This document shows, piece after piece, positions 11,819 through 22,564 of a stretch of 41,224 nt of DNA (within the stretch, counting starts at the first letter, position 1; every line of letters begins with the position of its first letter). Below the pieces are notes generated by a model. The model was given only the letters and a program-made list of their open reading frames with translations. It had not been told where the DNA came from and ran no database searches. The DNA comes from Nymphaea colorata (taxonomy: Eukaryota > Streptophyta > Magnoliopsida > Nymphaeales > Nymphaeaceae). The position numbers and the translations under genes are program-made. The DNA is taken from contig NW_022204809.1 in assembly GCF_008831285.2 (NCBI RefSeq), positions 1-41,224 of the forward strand, read 5' to 3'.

Positions 11819-11890
11819 AGCAGGGTGGCGTAGTGGTATCGCGTTGGGCTCATAACTCAAAGGTCGGAGGATCGAAACCTCTCTCTGCTA
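11819..11890 (+). tRNA. Initiator tRNA-Met (CAT)
   Basis: 72 nt. The acceptor AGCAGGG pairs with CTCTGCT (one G-T), with the eukaryotic initiator hallmarks A1:U72 and AUCGAAA T loop (GGATCGAAACC) instead of TTC. The anticodon loop is CTCATAA (CAT). T-runs for Pol III termination follow at about 11892-11904. It sits between the divergent-flank of the ARM gene and the 3' end of the FDIV gene, antisense to neither coding region. Confidence 0.96.
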
Positions 11891-11948
11891 TATTTTTTAT
11901 TTTTTTGAAAAATTATGATAGTATTGGTAATGATTAAAATAGATCGAA

Positions 11949-13036
11949 TCAGGCAAATCCACTAGTCTTGATAGCTGATTTCGTTGCAGAGGCCTTCGAT
12001 GCTTACTTAATAAGCACGTCCCAACTTTGAACTTATAATTTTTTGTTGTAGAGCTACTCTGCCCTTGTTTCTTTATATGGTTTATTGGTGACAATGTCGA
12101 ATTCTTTTGCCTTTTCATCTAAGATCCTTCCGAAATGAACGTGATTCTTTATTAGTTGTTATTGCTTGGCTTATTCTTCTTCGTTTCTTTTTTGATACTC
12201 GTCAAGGACAACGTATTTTGTTTGATATCTCTTCTTAGCGTTAGCATTTTTCTCATCAAGGATCTTCAATGTTTCAGGTAATGGCTTGGTATAGTCAGCA
12301 ATGAATGGCTCTCTATAGACATATGATGGTGGTAGTTTTTTATCATGATCTTTTCCATGTTCCATCTCATGAAGGATTCTCTGTTTTTGATATTATTCTT
12401 CTTGCTTTTGGTCGTAAAACTTGCCATAGACAGGATCATAATTATGTGTCTTTTTGTATTTTTCATTAATTTCTTGATTTTATTTGGTTAATTCATTCTT
12501 GATTCTTTCTTCATGGTTTTCATTATAAATGTTAGTAACGATGTCATACTATTTTTTGTAGTTTTAAAGCAATTTCTTCTATCTTTCTATAGGGAGTTTC
12601 ATGTCCCTATTCTAAAAGTAAAAATCTGGCATTTTCTGATTATTGATGACATTATATGCGTTTCGAATAGGGCCCAAATGTCTTGCAGGTTTCTTTTCCG
12701 TGTAAGGTTCGTTTGAATGTAAATTGACAATGTCGAAGTTTTTCTAATATTTAATCGATTGTTTCTATATTATACCATCTTTACCAAATGGTTCATCAGT
12801 GACCTTGCTCGTTTCTCCTCAGTCAATTGAAGATTTCTCCTCTAGTCCTCCTATCTTTGGTAGGTCTGAAGGACAGGATTAAACAAACATTATTTAGTCT
12901 TTACTTGCTCGTGAGTCACATGCTAAACCCTGGCGATCGTCTTTCCGAATGGTTTCTTGGTACGTTTTCCCTTCTAGTAGAGATGCATTTCGGTCTTCCA
13001 GGCATTGAGGTTTTGCTAACTTTGATCGAAGATCAT
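11949..13036 (-). CDS. Coiled-coil protein with repeated FDIV-N-PY motifs
   Basis: Not recognised. About 362 aa, charged and helical, with a recurring short motif: FDIVNLHSNEPY in the first half, YDIVTNIYNEN in the middle and FDIVTNKPYKE near the end, plus KKPFGKTI and DEPFGKDGI repeats. Such short repeated motifs in a small helical protein are typical of axonemal microtubule-associated proteins, but that is inference. Start ATG 13034-13036. One base seems missing at GCAAGGTCAC near 12800-12807. The stop is TGA 11949-11951. Divergent from DRC12 over a 278-bp spacer. Confidence 0.6.
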
Positions 13037-13314
13037 CTTAAGTTTCAATAATAAAATCAATCAATATTAATATCAGCTAAATAAATAATTCAGTGCCATA
13101 CACATGTTTATTGAATATCATTCATTCTTTGTGTCTCATATTTACATTATTTAATGCTTCCGATTATAGTTGGTCATATAAAAGGATAATAAAATAATAA
13201 CACTCATCCTTTCTGGTCGATTTATTTATTCCTAAATATATTGGGATTGTTTTCCCTCATTGAGATATATGAATTTGTAACTTTTTTTTAGATTATTAAA
13301 ATTACATCATTTGA
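13037..13314. promoter_or_regulatory. Divergent promoter region, FDIV gene and DRC12-like gene
   Basis: 278 bp of AT-rich sequence between two ATGs pointing apart. It must carry both promoters. I see no repeat or recognisable box. Confidence 0.4.
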
Positions 13315-13926
13315 ATGGGGCCTAAAAAGAAAGCATGTAATATTGAATAAACTCAGAGCCTGGAGCAGAAGACAATGCTGAAAAGGTGGAGTTTCTAACG
13401 AACAAAGTCAAGGCTTTAGAGTATCAGATTGTTTGGGAGCAAGAAAGATCTGATCGATCAAAAACCGAAGAAAAAAATATGCGTAAAGCCATCGTAGAGC
13501 TTGACGAATAGTTCAAAAAATAAAAAGACAAACTGCTTGAAATATCGTAAGGGTCTTAATAGTCAGAAACAAAATGACAGAACAATATGATGCCACCGAG
13601 ATTTAGCTCAAGAAAAAAGTTGATGAGAAAAGAAAGGAGTTAGAAGATAAGGAATCCGAAATACGTATAGATATTGTAAATTAGGACGCAGCAAAGAAGT
13701 ATTGAAGAACACAAGAGCTGAATATGAAGAAAAACTGAAGCAAAAAGAAAAAGAACTTAACGATTTGAAGCAAAAGATGGAAGATATGTCGATTGAATTC
13801 TCAAGGATGTTGCGAGAGACTCTCGAGAAGATGCAAGAAAGGATCGAATTGCAACAATGGGATAACGAAAGCGACCCAACGCTTCTTAAGAAGATGAAAG
13901 ACTTATCTTAGCTTTACAGTGGTTGA
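13315..13926 (+). CDS. DRC12: DRC12/CCDC153-like nexin-dynein regulatory protein
   Basis: Small coiled-coil subunit of the nexin-dynein regulatory complex in cilia. A lysine-rich MGPKKKA start is followed by VEFLTNKVKALEYQIVWEQE, AIVELDEEFKKEKDKLLE, MTEQYDATEIELKKKVDEK and the conserved C-terminal block LKQKMEDMSIEFSRMLRETL. About 190 aa, the family's usual size. Introns of 20 nt are gtaatattgaataaactcag (near 13340-13359) and gtaagggtcttaatagtcag (near 13548-13567). One base is missing at GCAAAGAAG (13691-13699), where AAAAG would join IVNEDAAK to EVLKNTR. Part of a cilium-gene block with centrin, IFT74 and MAPK15. Confidence 0.8.
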
Positions 13927-14099
13927 TAGCTCAATCTTATCACATGCAAATTGTATCTTCACCATTACCTGAACAATCCACCAGTTATCTTAATTACCCC
14001 ATCCTTGATTTAAAATGGTAAATGTGCCATTAAGTCAAATCTTTATGAAATATGTCTAAATATTGGGATTAACATTTTGAATGATGCGCAAATCATGGC

Positions 14100-14620
14100 T
14101 CAATGGGATTTCTTGGTGATTAAATTGTAGAACTCCTCCTCAGAAACAACACCATCTCCATCAGTGTCGGCTCTTTCGATCATCTCCTGAAGAATGGTGT
14201 CATCGGTCAGCTCTCCGAGATCCTTGGCAACCTTTCTGAGGTCCTTAAGAGCGATGAATCCTGAATAAGAGGGCTTTTACCAGTCTTCTGGATATCGTAG
14301 GTGATGAAAACCTTGTGGACTTCTTCCCTGGATTCGTTATCGGAGGGCCTGGTGGTCATCATTTAGAAGAACTCGTGGAACTCAATCTGCCCACTGCCGT
14401 CCTTATCGAGCTCAGCAATCATCTGGTAGACTGCCTGGGCTTGCGCCTCAATACCGAGAGAGTTAATGGCAACTTTGAGTTCTGTCATATGTCAGATGGT
14501 ACCCTTGGGGTCGATGGCGCCTCCAAGATCTCTGTCGAAAAAGTCAAAGGCCTTTTTGATCTCCAGAACCTACTCTTGGGTGATGTAGGGGGAGGCGAAA
14601 TCGGCAGGATTGAAGCTCAT
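14100..14620 (-). CDS. Centrin
   Basis: Ca2+-binding EF-hand protein of basal bodies and contractile fibres. Four EF hands in 159 aa: EF1 DRDLGGAIDPKE, EF2 DKDGSGQIEFHE, EF3 DIQKTGFIALKD (degenerate, poor Ca2+ ligand set) and EF4 DTDGDGVVSEEE. The order and the FFEMM motif after EF2 are centrin, not calmodulin. Introns: 21 nt (gtaccatctgacatatgacag) inside EF1 and 20 nt (gtaaaagccctcttattcag) inside EF3. The TAA at 14363-14365 reads Glu in FFEMM. Complete, with no frame breaks. In peritrichs centrin-like proteins also build the contractile spasmoneme; whether this one does is unknown. Confidence 0.95.
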
Positions 14621-14913
14621 ATTTGGTGGTAATAAAATTTAAAATATCTTAATCAAAAATTAATCCAGACATCTATAGTAGCTTTCAAAACCACCCTAAA
14701 AATCAGTAAAATTTGGTAAGAAACATATACCTTGCATTTGGATTTTTTTTTGAATTTAATCGAAATAAATAAATCACTTTTTTCTGAAATTTTCCACTTT
14801 TTTACTCTAATGTAAATTCTACATTAATGTAAGTCCAAAGATAATTTGTTTTGATTGTTCTCGACTGTTCTTTTATCTGCTTTGGAAGGTTCGATTTATA
14901 ATTATAACTTACC

Positions 14914-15386
14914 ATGCCCAAATAAACAAAAAAATAAGTAAAAAAAGCCTATCCTCTTGAGACCACCCAGCAGAGTAACGCCTACAAGGAGCAAGTGAAG
15001 GTAATTTCTCCATTATCAAGAAAGAAGGAAGCGTGCTGCTTGTTGGATCCGGCGTGCAACTCGAAAAGATCACCCAGAACGAAACCATTCCCAACTATAT
15101 GTCCATATATAAAAAAAACTATGACGGACTCAAAGCCGTACACCAGCTCGACGAATTGGAGCAAAATTAATACCACTACGATCAGAAAGCAAAACGAGAT
15201 CGGCACTTTAATATCAAAAAGGAAGGACAGACCAAGGATGTCTATTAGTTCCCATTGACTGCAAACCAAGAATACGGATGGAGGCAACCCATTGACGACC
15301 TAAGCCCTAATTACGGAGTCAAGCAAACATTCGACGAAAAATTATTCATGACTCTAAAAGCCACCAAAGCTCCCGTTAAAAAATGA
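14914..15386 (+). CDS. Small axonemal-looking protein, unknown
   Basis: 150 aa. A basic Lys/Glu start (MPKETKKEVKKAYPLETTQQ), one 20-nt intron gtaatttctccattatcaag, then a body with TIPNYMSIYKKNYDGLKAV and a C-terminal stretch KDVYEFPLTANQEYGWR and NYGVKQTFDEKLFM. Aromatic YGW motifs with little predicted fold recall microtubule inner proteins of cilia, and the neighbours (centrin, DRC12) fit, but I cannot name the family. Divergent from centrin with a 293-bp spacer. Clean frame. Confidence 0.6.
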
Positions 15387-15432
15387 TCATCTAATATCCA
15401 TCAACTAAATACCATCAACTATAGATCCAGAT

Positions 15433-16938
15433 ATGAAAATTCTCTTTACTCATTTTATAGATATATATTAATTTAATAGAAAGTTTATTACAAGCACAGC
15501 GATGTAGATGCAAAAATGCGGCTTAATGCTTTGCCGAGGATCTGAAACACCTGCAGAAGAGACCATCCAGGAGAACTTGGCATAGACTTACGGTAAAAAT
15601 CGAAAAAGCTTTCAACGTTAATCACAAGAGAATCATCCTATAAGCCATCATCCAAGGTAAGTGTTCAGCTTTAAGTGGAACTGCTATCGAAATTACAACG
15701 ACTCAGACAAAAATCGTTTCTATCCCCATGAAAGGCCGTCTAAAATTTAAAAATAGGACAGGAGCATTCATTAATGCAGGAGCACATAGCGACTTCCTTT
15801 CAAGGTTATTCAATAAATATTGCCAAGATAATGCAACATACGGAGGTTTACTTCACCTCCTTCGCAAAGAACATAGAGTTTTTGCCACATTGTAGAAGAG
15901 AACATGAACAGAAAAAAAATAATTGTGAGAAATTCTGCCGAATGGTAACACAAAAAACCAGTAATTACATTTACCACAAGTAACAAAGCAATCTGTAATC
16001 AAGCCGTTGACGTTAATAGTAAAAATTTTGTGGAGACCTAATATTCTTCTAAAAATAGTGAGAACAATATCAAGCAAAACCATCATAATGAAGAAAATTC
16101 ATTAATTTCCTTAAAAAGATCAAATGACTTTTAAACATAAAATAAGTTTATTAAGTAAAAATAGGTTCTGAAAAAATCTTTTCCGCAGCCGATATCAAAT
16201 AACAGCATCAACACAGAAAAAGTATATCCAAGTTTCGATAACTTATAAAATGCTTAGCCCAAGAAACTCTTTGGGAATGTGAAGACAATAAAGACCATTC
16301 TGACTACAAGCTAGCTCAAAGAAAAGTCAATTCTTCAATCATCTAAATAGTTAAATCCTCATAATATTTAAGAAGAAGAAAAATTCGACCCAGTAGAAAA
16401 AACTATCAAAACATTTAAAAATTTTGCAAGGTGCAAGAAAAAAACTGCATATTTTGGCTTTGCCTAAAGAGGAAATGAAACTGAAAGAACAATCATTGAT
16501 GATTTAGACGTATAGGGAAAGAAAATCAAGGAATAAGAATAAGTAAATGAACACTTTGTACTTCCTCATTTTCCATAAAAAAGAGTACAATTTCTTTCCT
16601 CATCAAGAGCTAATCAAGATAAAATTGGGAAACAAAAGGACCCTAACGAGAGAACTTCAAAACAAACGGTTGAACTGATTAATAAGTAGGATGATAAATG
16701 CTAGCCTTCTCTTCAGAACATCGTATAATCAGCTCAAAGATAAAGAGTAAATCTTGTAAACAGTATAAAATAGATGCATTTTACAGGAAATTTTATCGAA
16801 AATGAGTTAAAATACTTTAAGCACATAAACACGATAAAATCTATTGGAGGATAGTCATTAATGAGTTAGCAATCGTATATTGATATAAAATTCATGCAAA
16901 GCTTGAACCCAAGAAGCGCAATAGTCAAATTAGTCTGA
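15433..16938 (+). CDS. Hypothetical protein, low-complexity C-terminal half
   Basis: Not recognised. The first third looks globular (VYYKHSDVDAKMRLNALPR, IEKAFNVNHKRIILEAIIQ, MQEHIATSFQGYSINIAKIM, NIEFLPHCRREHEQ). The rest is polar, Ser/Asn/Lys/Glu-rich and open in one frame from about 16020 to TGA 16936-16938. Exon structure of the 5' third is not settled. Likely a 19-nt intron gtaagtgttcagctttaag and a 25-nt intron starting gtaatcaagccg near 15991. One-base gaps appear near 15480 (AGAAAGTT) and 15540 (CCGAGGATC). An in-frame TGA near 15731 remains unexplained. About 490 aa if all parts join. Confidence 0.45.
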
Positions 16939-17025
16939 TTATTTTATACTATCTCATGGAATTAATTTGATATTAGCATAATTTAATTTGTTAAAGATAT
17001 GATATGACCAATTTACTATTCAAAA

Positions 17026-17694
17026 TCAATGACTGGATAAACGACTCATTATTTCTTCTTTTTTTCTGTCCATCTCTGCGAAATACCTTTATATTCCCAG
17101 GGCTTCCTTTACAACATCCTTCAAAAATTCAGTATCGAATTCACTAGATACTGTACTGGCCTTTTGCTATTAAAGCCTATCCTTTTCTTAACTTTTATGA
17201 ATTTTGTCTTAAAGTTGTAGAAACATGTTTTTGAAGGCCATAAACTCGCCCTCGATTGTATTTTTCAACTTTACTTGCTATCTTTTTAATGTCTTCACTT
17301 TCGAAGTTGTTTGCTTGTATAGCTGTTAATTCTTTTCTGCATTTTATTGGTTCTTTTGTGGAGCTGCTTCATTGTTGTTGTTTTTCGATGTGAGAAGGCT
17401 TAAAGGTGGCTCTTCTTTATTAAGGATATTTCTCATGGATGTGAACATATCATCTTTTCCACTCGGTTACCCTCGTATGCTCTTTTCTGATTTCGCCCTT
17501 GAGTCATACGTCATGTTCCTGTAGTCTTCTCTCTTTTTTTGCAGATAATCATAGCAAAAGCTTCGATCCTTGTCAGCTGAAAGGTGAGTTGATTTATGCT
17601 TGTGAAACTGTGAAAAGCTGATTTCTTATCTTGACTGGTTAGACCGGATGGATTTGTCATCTCCGCTGCGTACGCTACCGATGGCTCGCCACAT
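17026..17694 (-). CDS. Coiled-coil protein, unknown
   Basis: 222 aa in one uninterrupted frame, no intron. The N-terminus is basic and Ser-rich (MWRAIGSVRSGDDKSIRS). The C-terminal half is helical: KVKTLKREQVKLKNTIEGE, FMAFKNMFLQLEDKIHKSEE, ALGIERYFAEMDRKKEEI. No motif points to a function. Its 3' end faces that of the preceding + gene across 87 bp. Confidence 0.7.
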
Positions 17695-17996
17695 GTATAA
17701 AGACTTCTAAATTTTATTAATCCACTATTATAAAAAGCAAGCGGACCCTAAAAGCAGTTTTTAGAATGAATAACCATGCAATTTTATACAAATTTGATAG
17801 ATACGAAGATTGTATTTCAAGATGTTTTTAATCGATGAATAAAATTGTCAGTGTTATACAAGCCTATATTTTCTGATCGTAGTTGGTTTAATATCCGAAT
17901 TTTTTAAATATAAAGGGGGTTTAGTTTTTCTGGAGTTTTATAAAGGGCGTAGGATTAAGTAAAAATAATTAATTAGCATTATTATCAATTTAATCA
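17695..17996. promoter_or_regulatory. Divergent intergenic region
   Basis: 302 bp between two outward-pointing ATGs, AT-rich, without a convincing reading frame, RNA gene or repeat. Presumably the two promoters. Confidence 0.4.
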
Positions 17997-19021
17997 ATGT
18001 AAGGCTTGACTCAAACTAACTACGCAATAACAACGCTTGCCACATGTTCAAAAGAATCATGTATTAGGTACGATATGGGTCACATAGCAATATAGTTCAA
18101 ATATGTATAACATCTCTGCTGATTATATGGCTGATCTATGAGTTCGTCATGCAAATTAAGCTTCACATGAAGCTTCATTTCAGCTGGCAGGAGGTTCTCT
18201 TCGTCCAAATATTTCTTTGTCTCTCGTGTATTGCCTATTTTATTAAGTCAACATATGCTTTACTCTATGGTCAGATGTCATCATTTGGTACGTCATGGAA
18301 TCATTTATTTATCAACTATACTTTACGACTCTTGTGTATTATTTCACCATGAAATATTTTTAGAAAACTATAAAAATTTAATAAAGGAAGCCCTATATAG
18401 TCGGCTTGATCATCGCGTATGTTATATTTTGCCTGTCCGAACTAGGATTATTTATTTCTTTAGTAAACTAAGGCACCGGAAGATGCAAGTGTAAGTTAGA
18501 TTTCACGTAGAAATAGGAGAAATAGTGGTAGACGCCATTATGATCGTACTTGGAATCGTCTTTTTTTATCTGGCGTATCGAAATTAAACTTAAGAAAAGA
18601 GGAAATTCGAATAATACAAAGTAAGCTAGGGAAAGAGTCCCCTAAGGGATATTTGGATCTGGGTTTGCTGCAATATCGTTGGGCAAATTTTCAACCTGAT
18701 CGAAAGCAGCCTTTTGTATAGCTACTATGGACCCAACCAATGCACACCCGTTGAGGTAATTCCGATCACATATAGAGCAATCTTGAAACTGATATCTTGT
18801 CAGCATTCTTTATGATTTTCACGTATGCCCTATCCTTTAGTGCAACTCTATGGTTTTATCATAAAAGGCGTCTTAACGAGGAAGAGAGCTATCATCTAAC
18901 CTACAGTCAGTTGGAACTATCGTCAGCACAAGCTGATGTTGAGAACAGGGTGGAGATTGTCAAATGTTCGAGTTTTAATGAATCCAGTATAAGGAATAGC
19001 TTAATGCAACCCTTTATATGA
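17997..19021 (+). CDS. Multi-pass membrane protein, unknown
   Basis: About 328 aa with roughly six to seven hydrophobic segments: VQICITSLLIIWLIYEFV, VLFVQIFLCLSCIAYFI, a Tyr/Phe-rich third, IVGLIIAYVIFCLSELGLF, IVVDAIMIVLGIVFFYLAY, WIWVCCNIVGQIFNLI and AFFMIFTYALSFSATLWFY, then a hydrophilic tail. Introns of 20 nt: gtacgatatgggtcacatag (about 18069-18088) and gtaattccgatcacatatag. Two one-base gaps, near 18270 (GGTCAGATG) and near 18500 (AAGTTAGATTT). A 7-TM receptor-like or TOM1-like layout is possible; no signature motif is visible. Confidence 0.6.
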
Positions 19022-19056
19022 TTTAATCATCGATATTTTTCGTATCATCATTGGGT

Positions 19057-20827
19057 TCACTTCACGAGCTTCTTGTTTAGCTCTTCGGAGTAGGACATGC
19101 ACTAATTTTTGATGTCTTCGTAGTTGATGTCCTTCGATTTTGTGTTGATATAGTGCTTCAAGTAATAACGCTTGCTTTCTAACTCGGCAAGTTTTCTCTC
19201 GTTTGCGTTGTAGATGGAAAATTGGTCGTGCATTTGGTATTTTTTCTCAGCAATGTTCACCTCGTAATCGGAGTTTGAGATTGTTGGACTGATTTTATCT
19301 TTGATTTGAGTCAATGTCTTTTCGTCTTAAAGGAGCTTCTGCTTGTTCTTGTTTAATTTATCCTTGATCTCCTCTACCTTATCGAACTTTTCAGCAATTT
19401 AGTCCTTCATCTTTTGGATATTTCCCTTCAAGTTTTCAATTTCCTAAGTAGGTAAAAAATTACATCGACTGTTCTTTTTTCAGTGTTTTCAAGGGCTCTC
19501 AGATTGTTGAGTCTAATCTCATACTCGGCTTTCGCTTGTGCGATGGTATTTTGAGATCTTTCGCCCCTGCTAACTGCGAAACTTGGGCCTGTTGGAAGTT
19601 GATTGGAAATTTCCAAAACCTTTCCTGTTTGTTCGAGAACCTCACTGATATTCTTCTCGAGCTTGGCAAGCTAGCTGATTTCGTTGGATCGAACCTTCTC
19701 AAAGGAATTCAAGAACTCGTCCATTTCCCTATCTCTTTGATACAAAATTTCATATTTCTTCTTATCCTCCTCTTCGGTCTTCTTGTCTTCGAGCACTCCT
19801 TCTAAATCTCTGAGCTTTTTCTCATAAATATCGATATTCTTCTTGACTTCTTTGCTTCTCTTCTCCATGTTGGTGATTGAGGCGTTGTCTTCTTTCATCC
19901 TGGCCAAGATTCTATCTCTTGCCTCAGGGATGCTCAAGTTAGCCTCATTTAATTGGATTTCGTAATCAGTCTTCTTGACTTAAAGCTCAGCGATTTGGTC
20001 CTTCAAGAGCTGTCCCTTAAGCTTTTGACTATCCATTCTCAACTTGTTTTCAGCATTGGCAAGCTTGTTCAAAAGCTCTTCCATGGCGACTTGCTTAGAG
20101 TTGTATTCACTGATAAGCTCTGTGTTCTCAGCAATCAGTTTCTGATATTATGACCTTTGGTAGGGATCAAGCTCATTGAGTCTGAGTTCCATTTGCTTAT
20201 GGATGTTCTGGAGCTCATTCTGCATGTTGTCTGTTTGCTCTTCAATCTTCTTCCTCTCCAAAAAGATCTCATCAAGCTCAAGCTTCAATTTTTAGTTGTT
20301 ATTCTTCACATGCTGATAAGTATTCTTAACATCCTCAGGCCTTGTATTTGTCCTTAGCTTATCCAAAGCCAAGTTATAGTCAGCCAGTTGTCCTTCAAGC
20401 TGTCTCACCTAGTTATTGAGCTCTTCAAGCCGAGCTTAAAGTTTGTTGTAAAGTTGTTGGTCTTTGTTGATTTGCTCAGATTTGGCTTTTAGCTTGTTGG
20501 TCTCTTCTTGCACTCCCTAAATAAGCTTATCCTTACCATCATTTTCTCTTTAAGCTTGGTGACATAGTAATTTCTATCATAGACTTTTCTTTGAGAAGCG
20601 CCTCCTTGAGGTCCATTGATGCCTCCTCCAGTTGTAAGAGGGCGTTATTTCACCTCAACAGTCGATCCCACTCCTGTGAGAGGGTTTAGTCCCTACGTTA
20701 CCTTTTTATGTACACGACCTGCAGTGCCCTGCCTAGAAGGAGCGGGGGCGTTTCCGGCTCCGAATTTAGGTTTTATGGATGTTCCCGCACGAGAACCCAT
20801 CGAGTTTCTATTCAAATTGGGATCCAT
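19057..20827 (-). CDS. IFT74: IFT74 (intraflagellar transport, IFT-B)
   Basis: Core IFT-B subunit that pairs with IFT81 and carries tubulin into cilia. The N-terminus has the basic Gly/Pro/Ser-rich region and the family block TEGLNPLTGVGSTVEVKERP then KVYDRNYYVTKL, followed by about 480 aa of coiled coil (RQLEGQLADYNLALDKLRTN, EARDRILARMKEDNASITNM) and the conserved end LKHYINTKSKDINYEDIKNE. About 583 aa, the usual length. One 20-nt intron gtaattttttacctacttag. One base missing in the A4 run near 20541 (GAGAAAATGATGG). The ATG at 20825-20827 was chosen as the first in frame. It shares a 195-bp divergent promoter with MAPK15. Confidence 0.93.
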
Positions 20828-21022
20828 CGATCAAGCTTTGTCTAAATGCAAATTTAAATTATTTCATATCATTCAATGAGAATTTAATCATTTGTTTCAA
20901 AACTGATTTTTGGATTATTTTTAAAAAAGTAATGAAAGATTATTTGTTGAATTCTTATACGTCTAAGCCTCTCCTCTAAAGCATCAAAGTTTGATAAAAT
21001 ATGATATAATATTAAAATATAA
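20828..21022. promoter_or_regulatory. Bidirectional promoter IFT74 / MAPK15
   Basis: 195 bp AT-rich spacer between the start codons of IFT74 (-) and the ERK7-type kinase (+). It is the only place both can be driven from. Both products act in cilia, so co-regulation is plausible. No named box is recognised. Confidence 0.5.
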
Positions 21023-22417
21023 ATGACTGAAGAAATTGAGCCTCACATCCTCAAAAAATACGAGATCGTCGAAAAACTTGGAAAAGGAGCTTACGGAATC
21101 GTCTGGAAGGCCGTCGACCGCAAACTGAAGCAGGTCGTTGCCCTGAAAAAGGTACAAAAGAGGGTATGTAGGTGTTCGATGCCTTCCATAATGCTACTGA
21201 CGCACAGCGTACCTTTAGGTAGGTTATGTTCCTCCAATAACTCAACGGTAATTGCAACCTTATCGCAGGCCACGAGAACATAATCCGACTACTCAACATC
21301 ATCAAGGCAGAAAATAACAAGGATCTCTATCTAGTGTTTGACTTCATGGAAACAGGTATCTTTTTCATGATGAAGATTTGCATGTCGTCATTAGGGCCGG
21401 CATTCTCGAAGAAATCCACAAAAAATTCATTATTTATCAACTTCTCAAAGCATTAAAGTACATGCATTCAGGAGAATTAATCCACAGGGACCTAAAACCT
21501 AGCAACCTTTTACTCAACTCTGAATGCCATGCCAAAGTTGCTGATTTTGGCCTGGCAAGATCCATCAGCTGTCCCAAGGAAATAGCTTAGCAAGTACTTA
21601 CTGAGTACGTTGCCACCAGGTGGTATAGAGCGCCTGAGATTCTACTGGGCTCAACAAAGTATTCTAAGGCAGTGGACATGTGGTCGGTGGGATGCATTCT
21701 CGGAGAATTGATCAACGGTAAATCGATATTCCCAGGAAATTCAACACTCAATCAAATCGAAAAGATCCTGGAACTGATCGGAAGACCAAGCCAAAAAGAT
21801 ATCTAATCGATCGAATCACCTTTAGCTGCAAATATCATCTCAAGTACCAACATCCCCAAGAAAAAAACATATACATCGATGTTCCCAACTGCTTCATAAG
21901 ATGCTCTCGATCTCCTTAAGCATTTGCTGGTCTTTAATCCTAATCAACGATACACTGCAACTGAGGCCTTGAATCATCGTTATGTCAAAGATTTCCATGA
22001 CGAGGCTGAGTAAATCGTCTGCAATGAGCCAATAAGTAACAGCTTGCTTATTTAGAAATCTCAATGGACGATAATAAAAAGTTCTCTATTCGAGAGTACA
22101 GATAAGCCCTGTATGCCGACATCGTCAAGAGGAAGAAAGAGCAAAGAAAGAAATGGCAGGCAAAATACCTGCAAAAATTAGGAGTAACTGAAATAGCATA
22201 AGTTGACCAGTCTCCTGAGAAGGTGGAAAAGGAAGAAGAGACCGAAGTATATAAAAATCTGATCAAAAGAAACGAGTAGAAATATCACCGACCTGTAACA
22301 GCGTCATCATAGAAAAAGAAAGAGGATAGCACGAAGAAAAAGGGAATGGATTATGCTCAATACAAGTAGAAATATGGCGTTGGCAAGAGGCCACAGTCAG
22401 GAGTCGGCAAAAATTGA
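21023..22417 (+). CDS. MAPK15: MAPK15/ERK7-type MAP kinase
   Basis: Atypical MAP kinase that in other species localises to basal bodies/cilia and controls their assembly. [14 protein letters not shown] Gly loop, VALKKV Lys, [10 protein letters not shown] catalytic loop, DFGLAR, TEY activation motif ([14 protein letters not shown]), and the ERK7 feature [17 protein letters not shown]-terminal charged tail follows the kinase ([20 protein letters not shown]). 444 aa. Introns, all 20 nt: 21152-21171, 21356-21375 and 22036-22055. TAG at 21220-21222 and TAA at 21238-21240 give Glu in TFREVMFLQELNG, as the MAPK family requires. No frame breaks. Confidence 0.96.
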
Positions 22418-22564
22418 GTTTTTATCTGATTAATAGCTTCTTATATGCTCTTATGGCAACCTTATCCGCCATTTATACATTTATCTACCTTTGTATACAT
22501 TGATACCAAAAAGAATGAATTGCCATAGCATAAGTATTGCAAGTCAAATTTAAATTATTTTTAA

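Noticed and set aside
2618-13926. Region of decayed pseudogenes
   Set aside because: Each gene has only one or two single-base gaps, catalytic motifs are intact, and total lengths return to multiples of three on adding those bases. Sequence error or frameshifting is more likely than decay, except perhaps at 6280-7017.
14100-14620. Calmodulin
   Set aside because: The sequence between EF2 and EF3, the N-terminal extension and the degenerate EF3 fit centrin. Calmodulin would be nearly invariant and is not matched.
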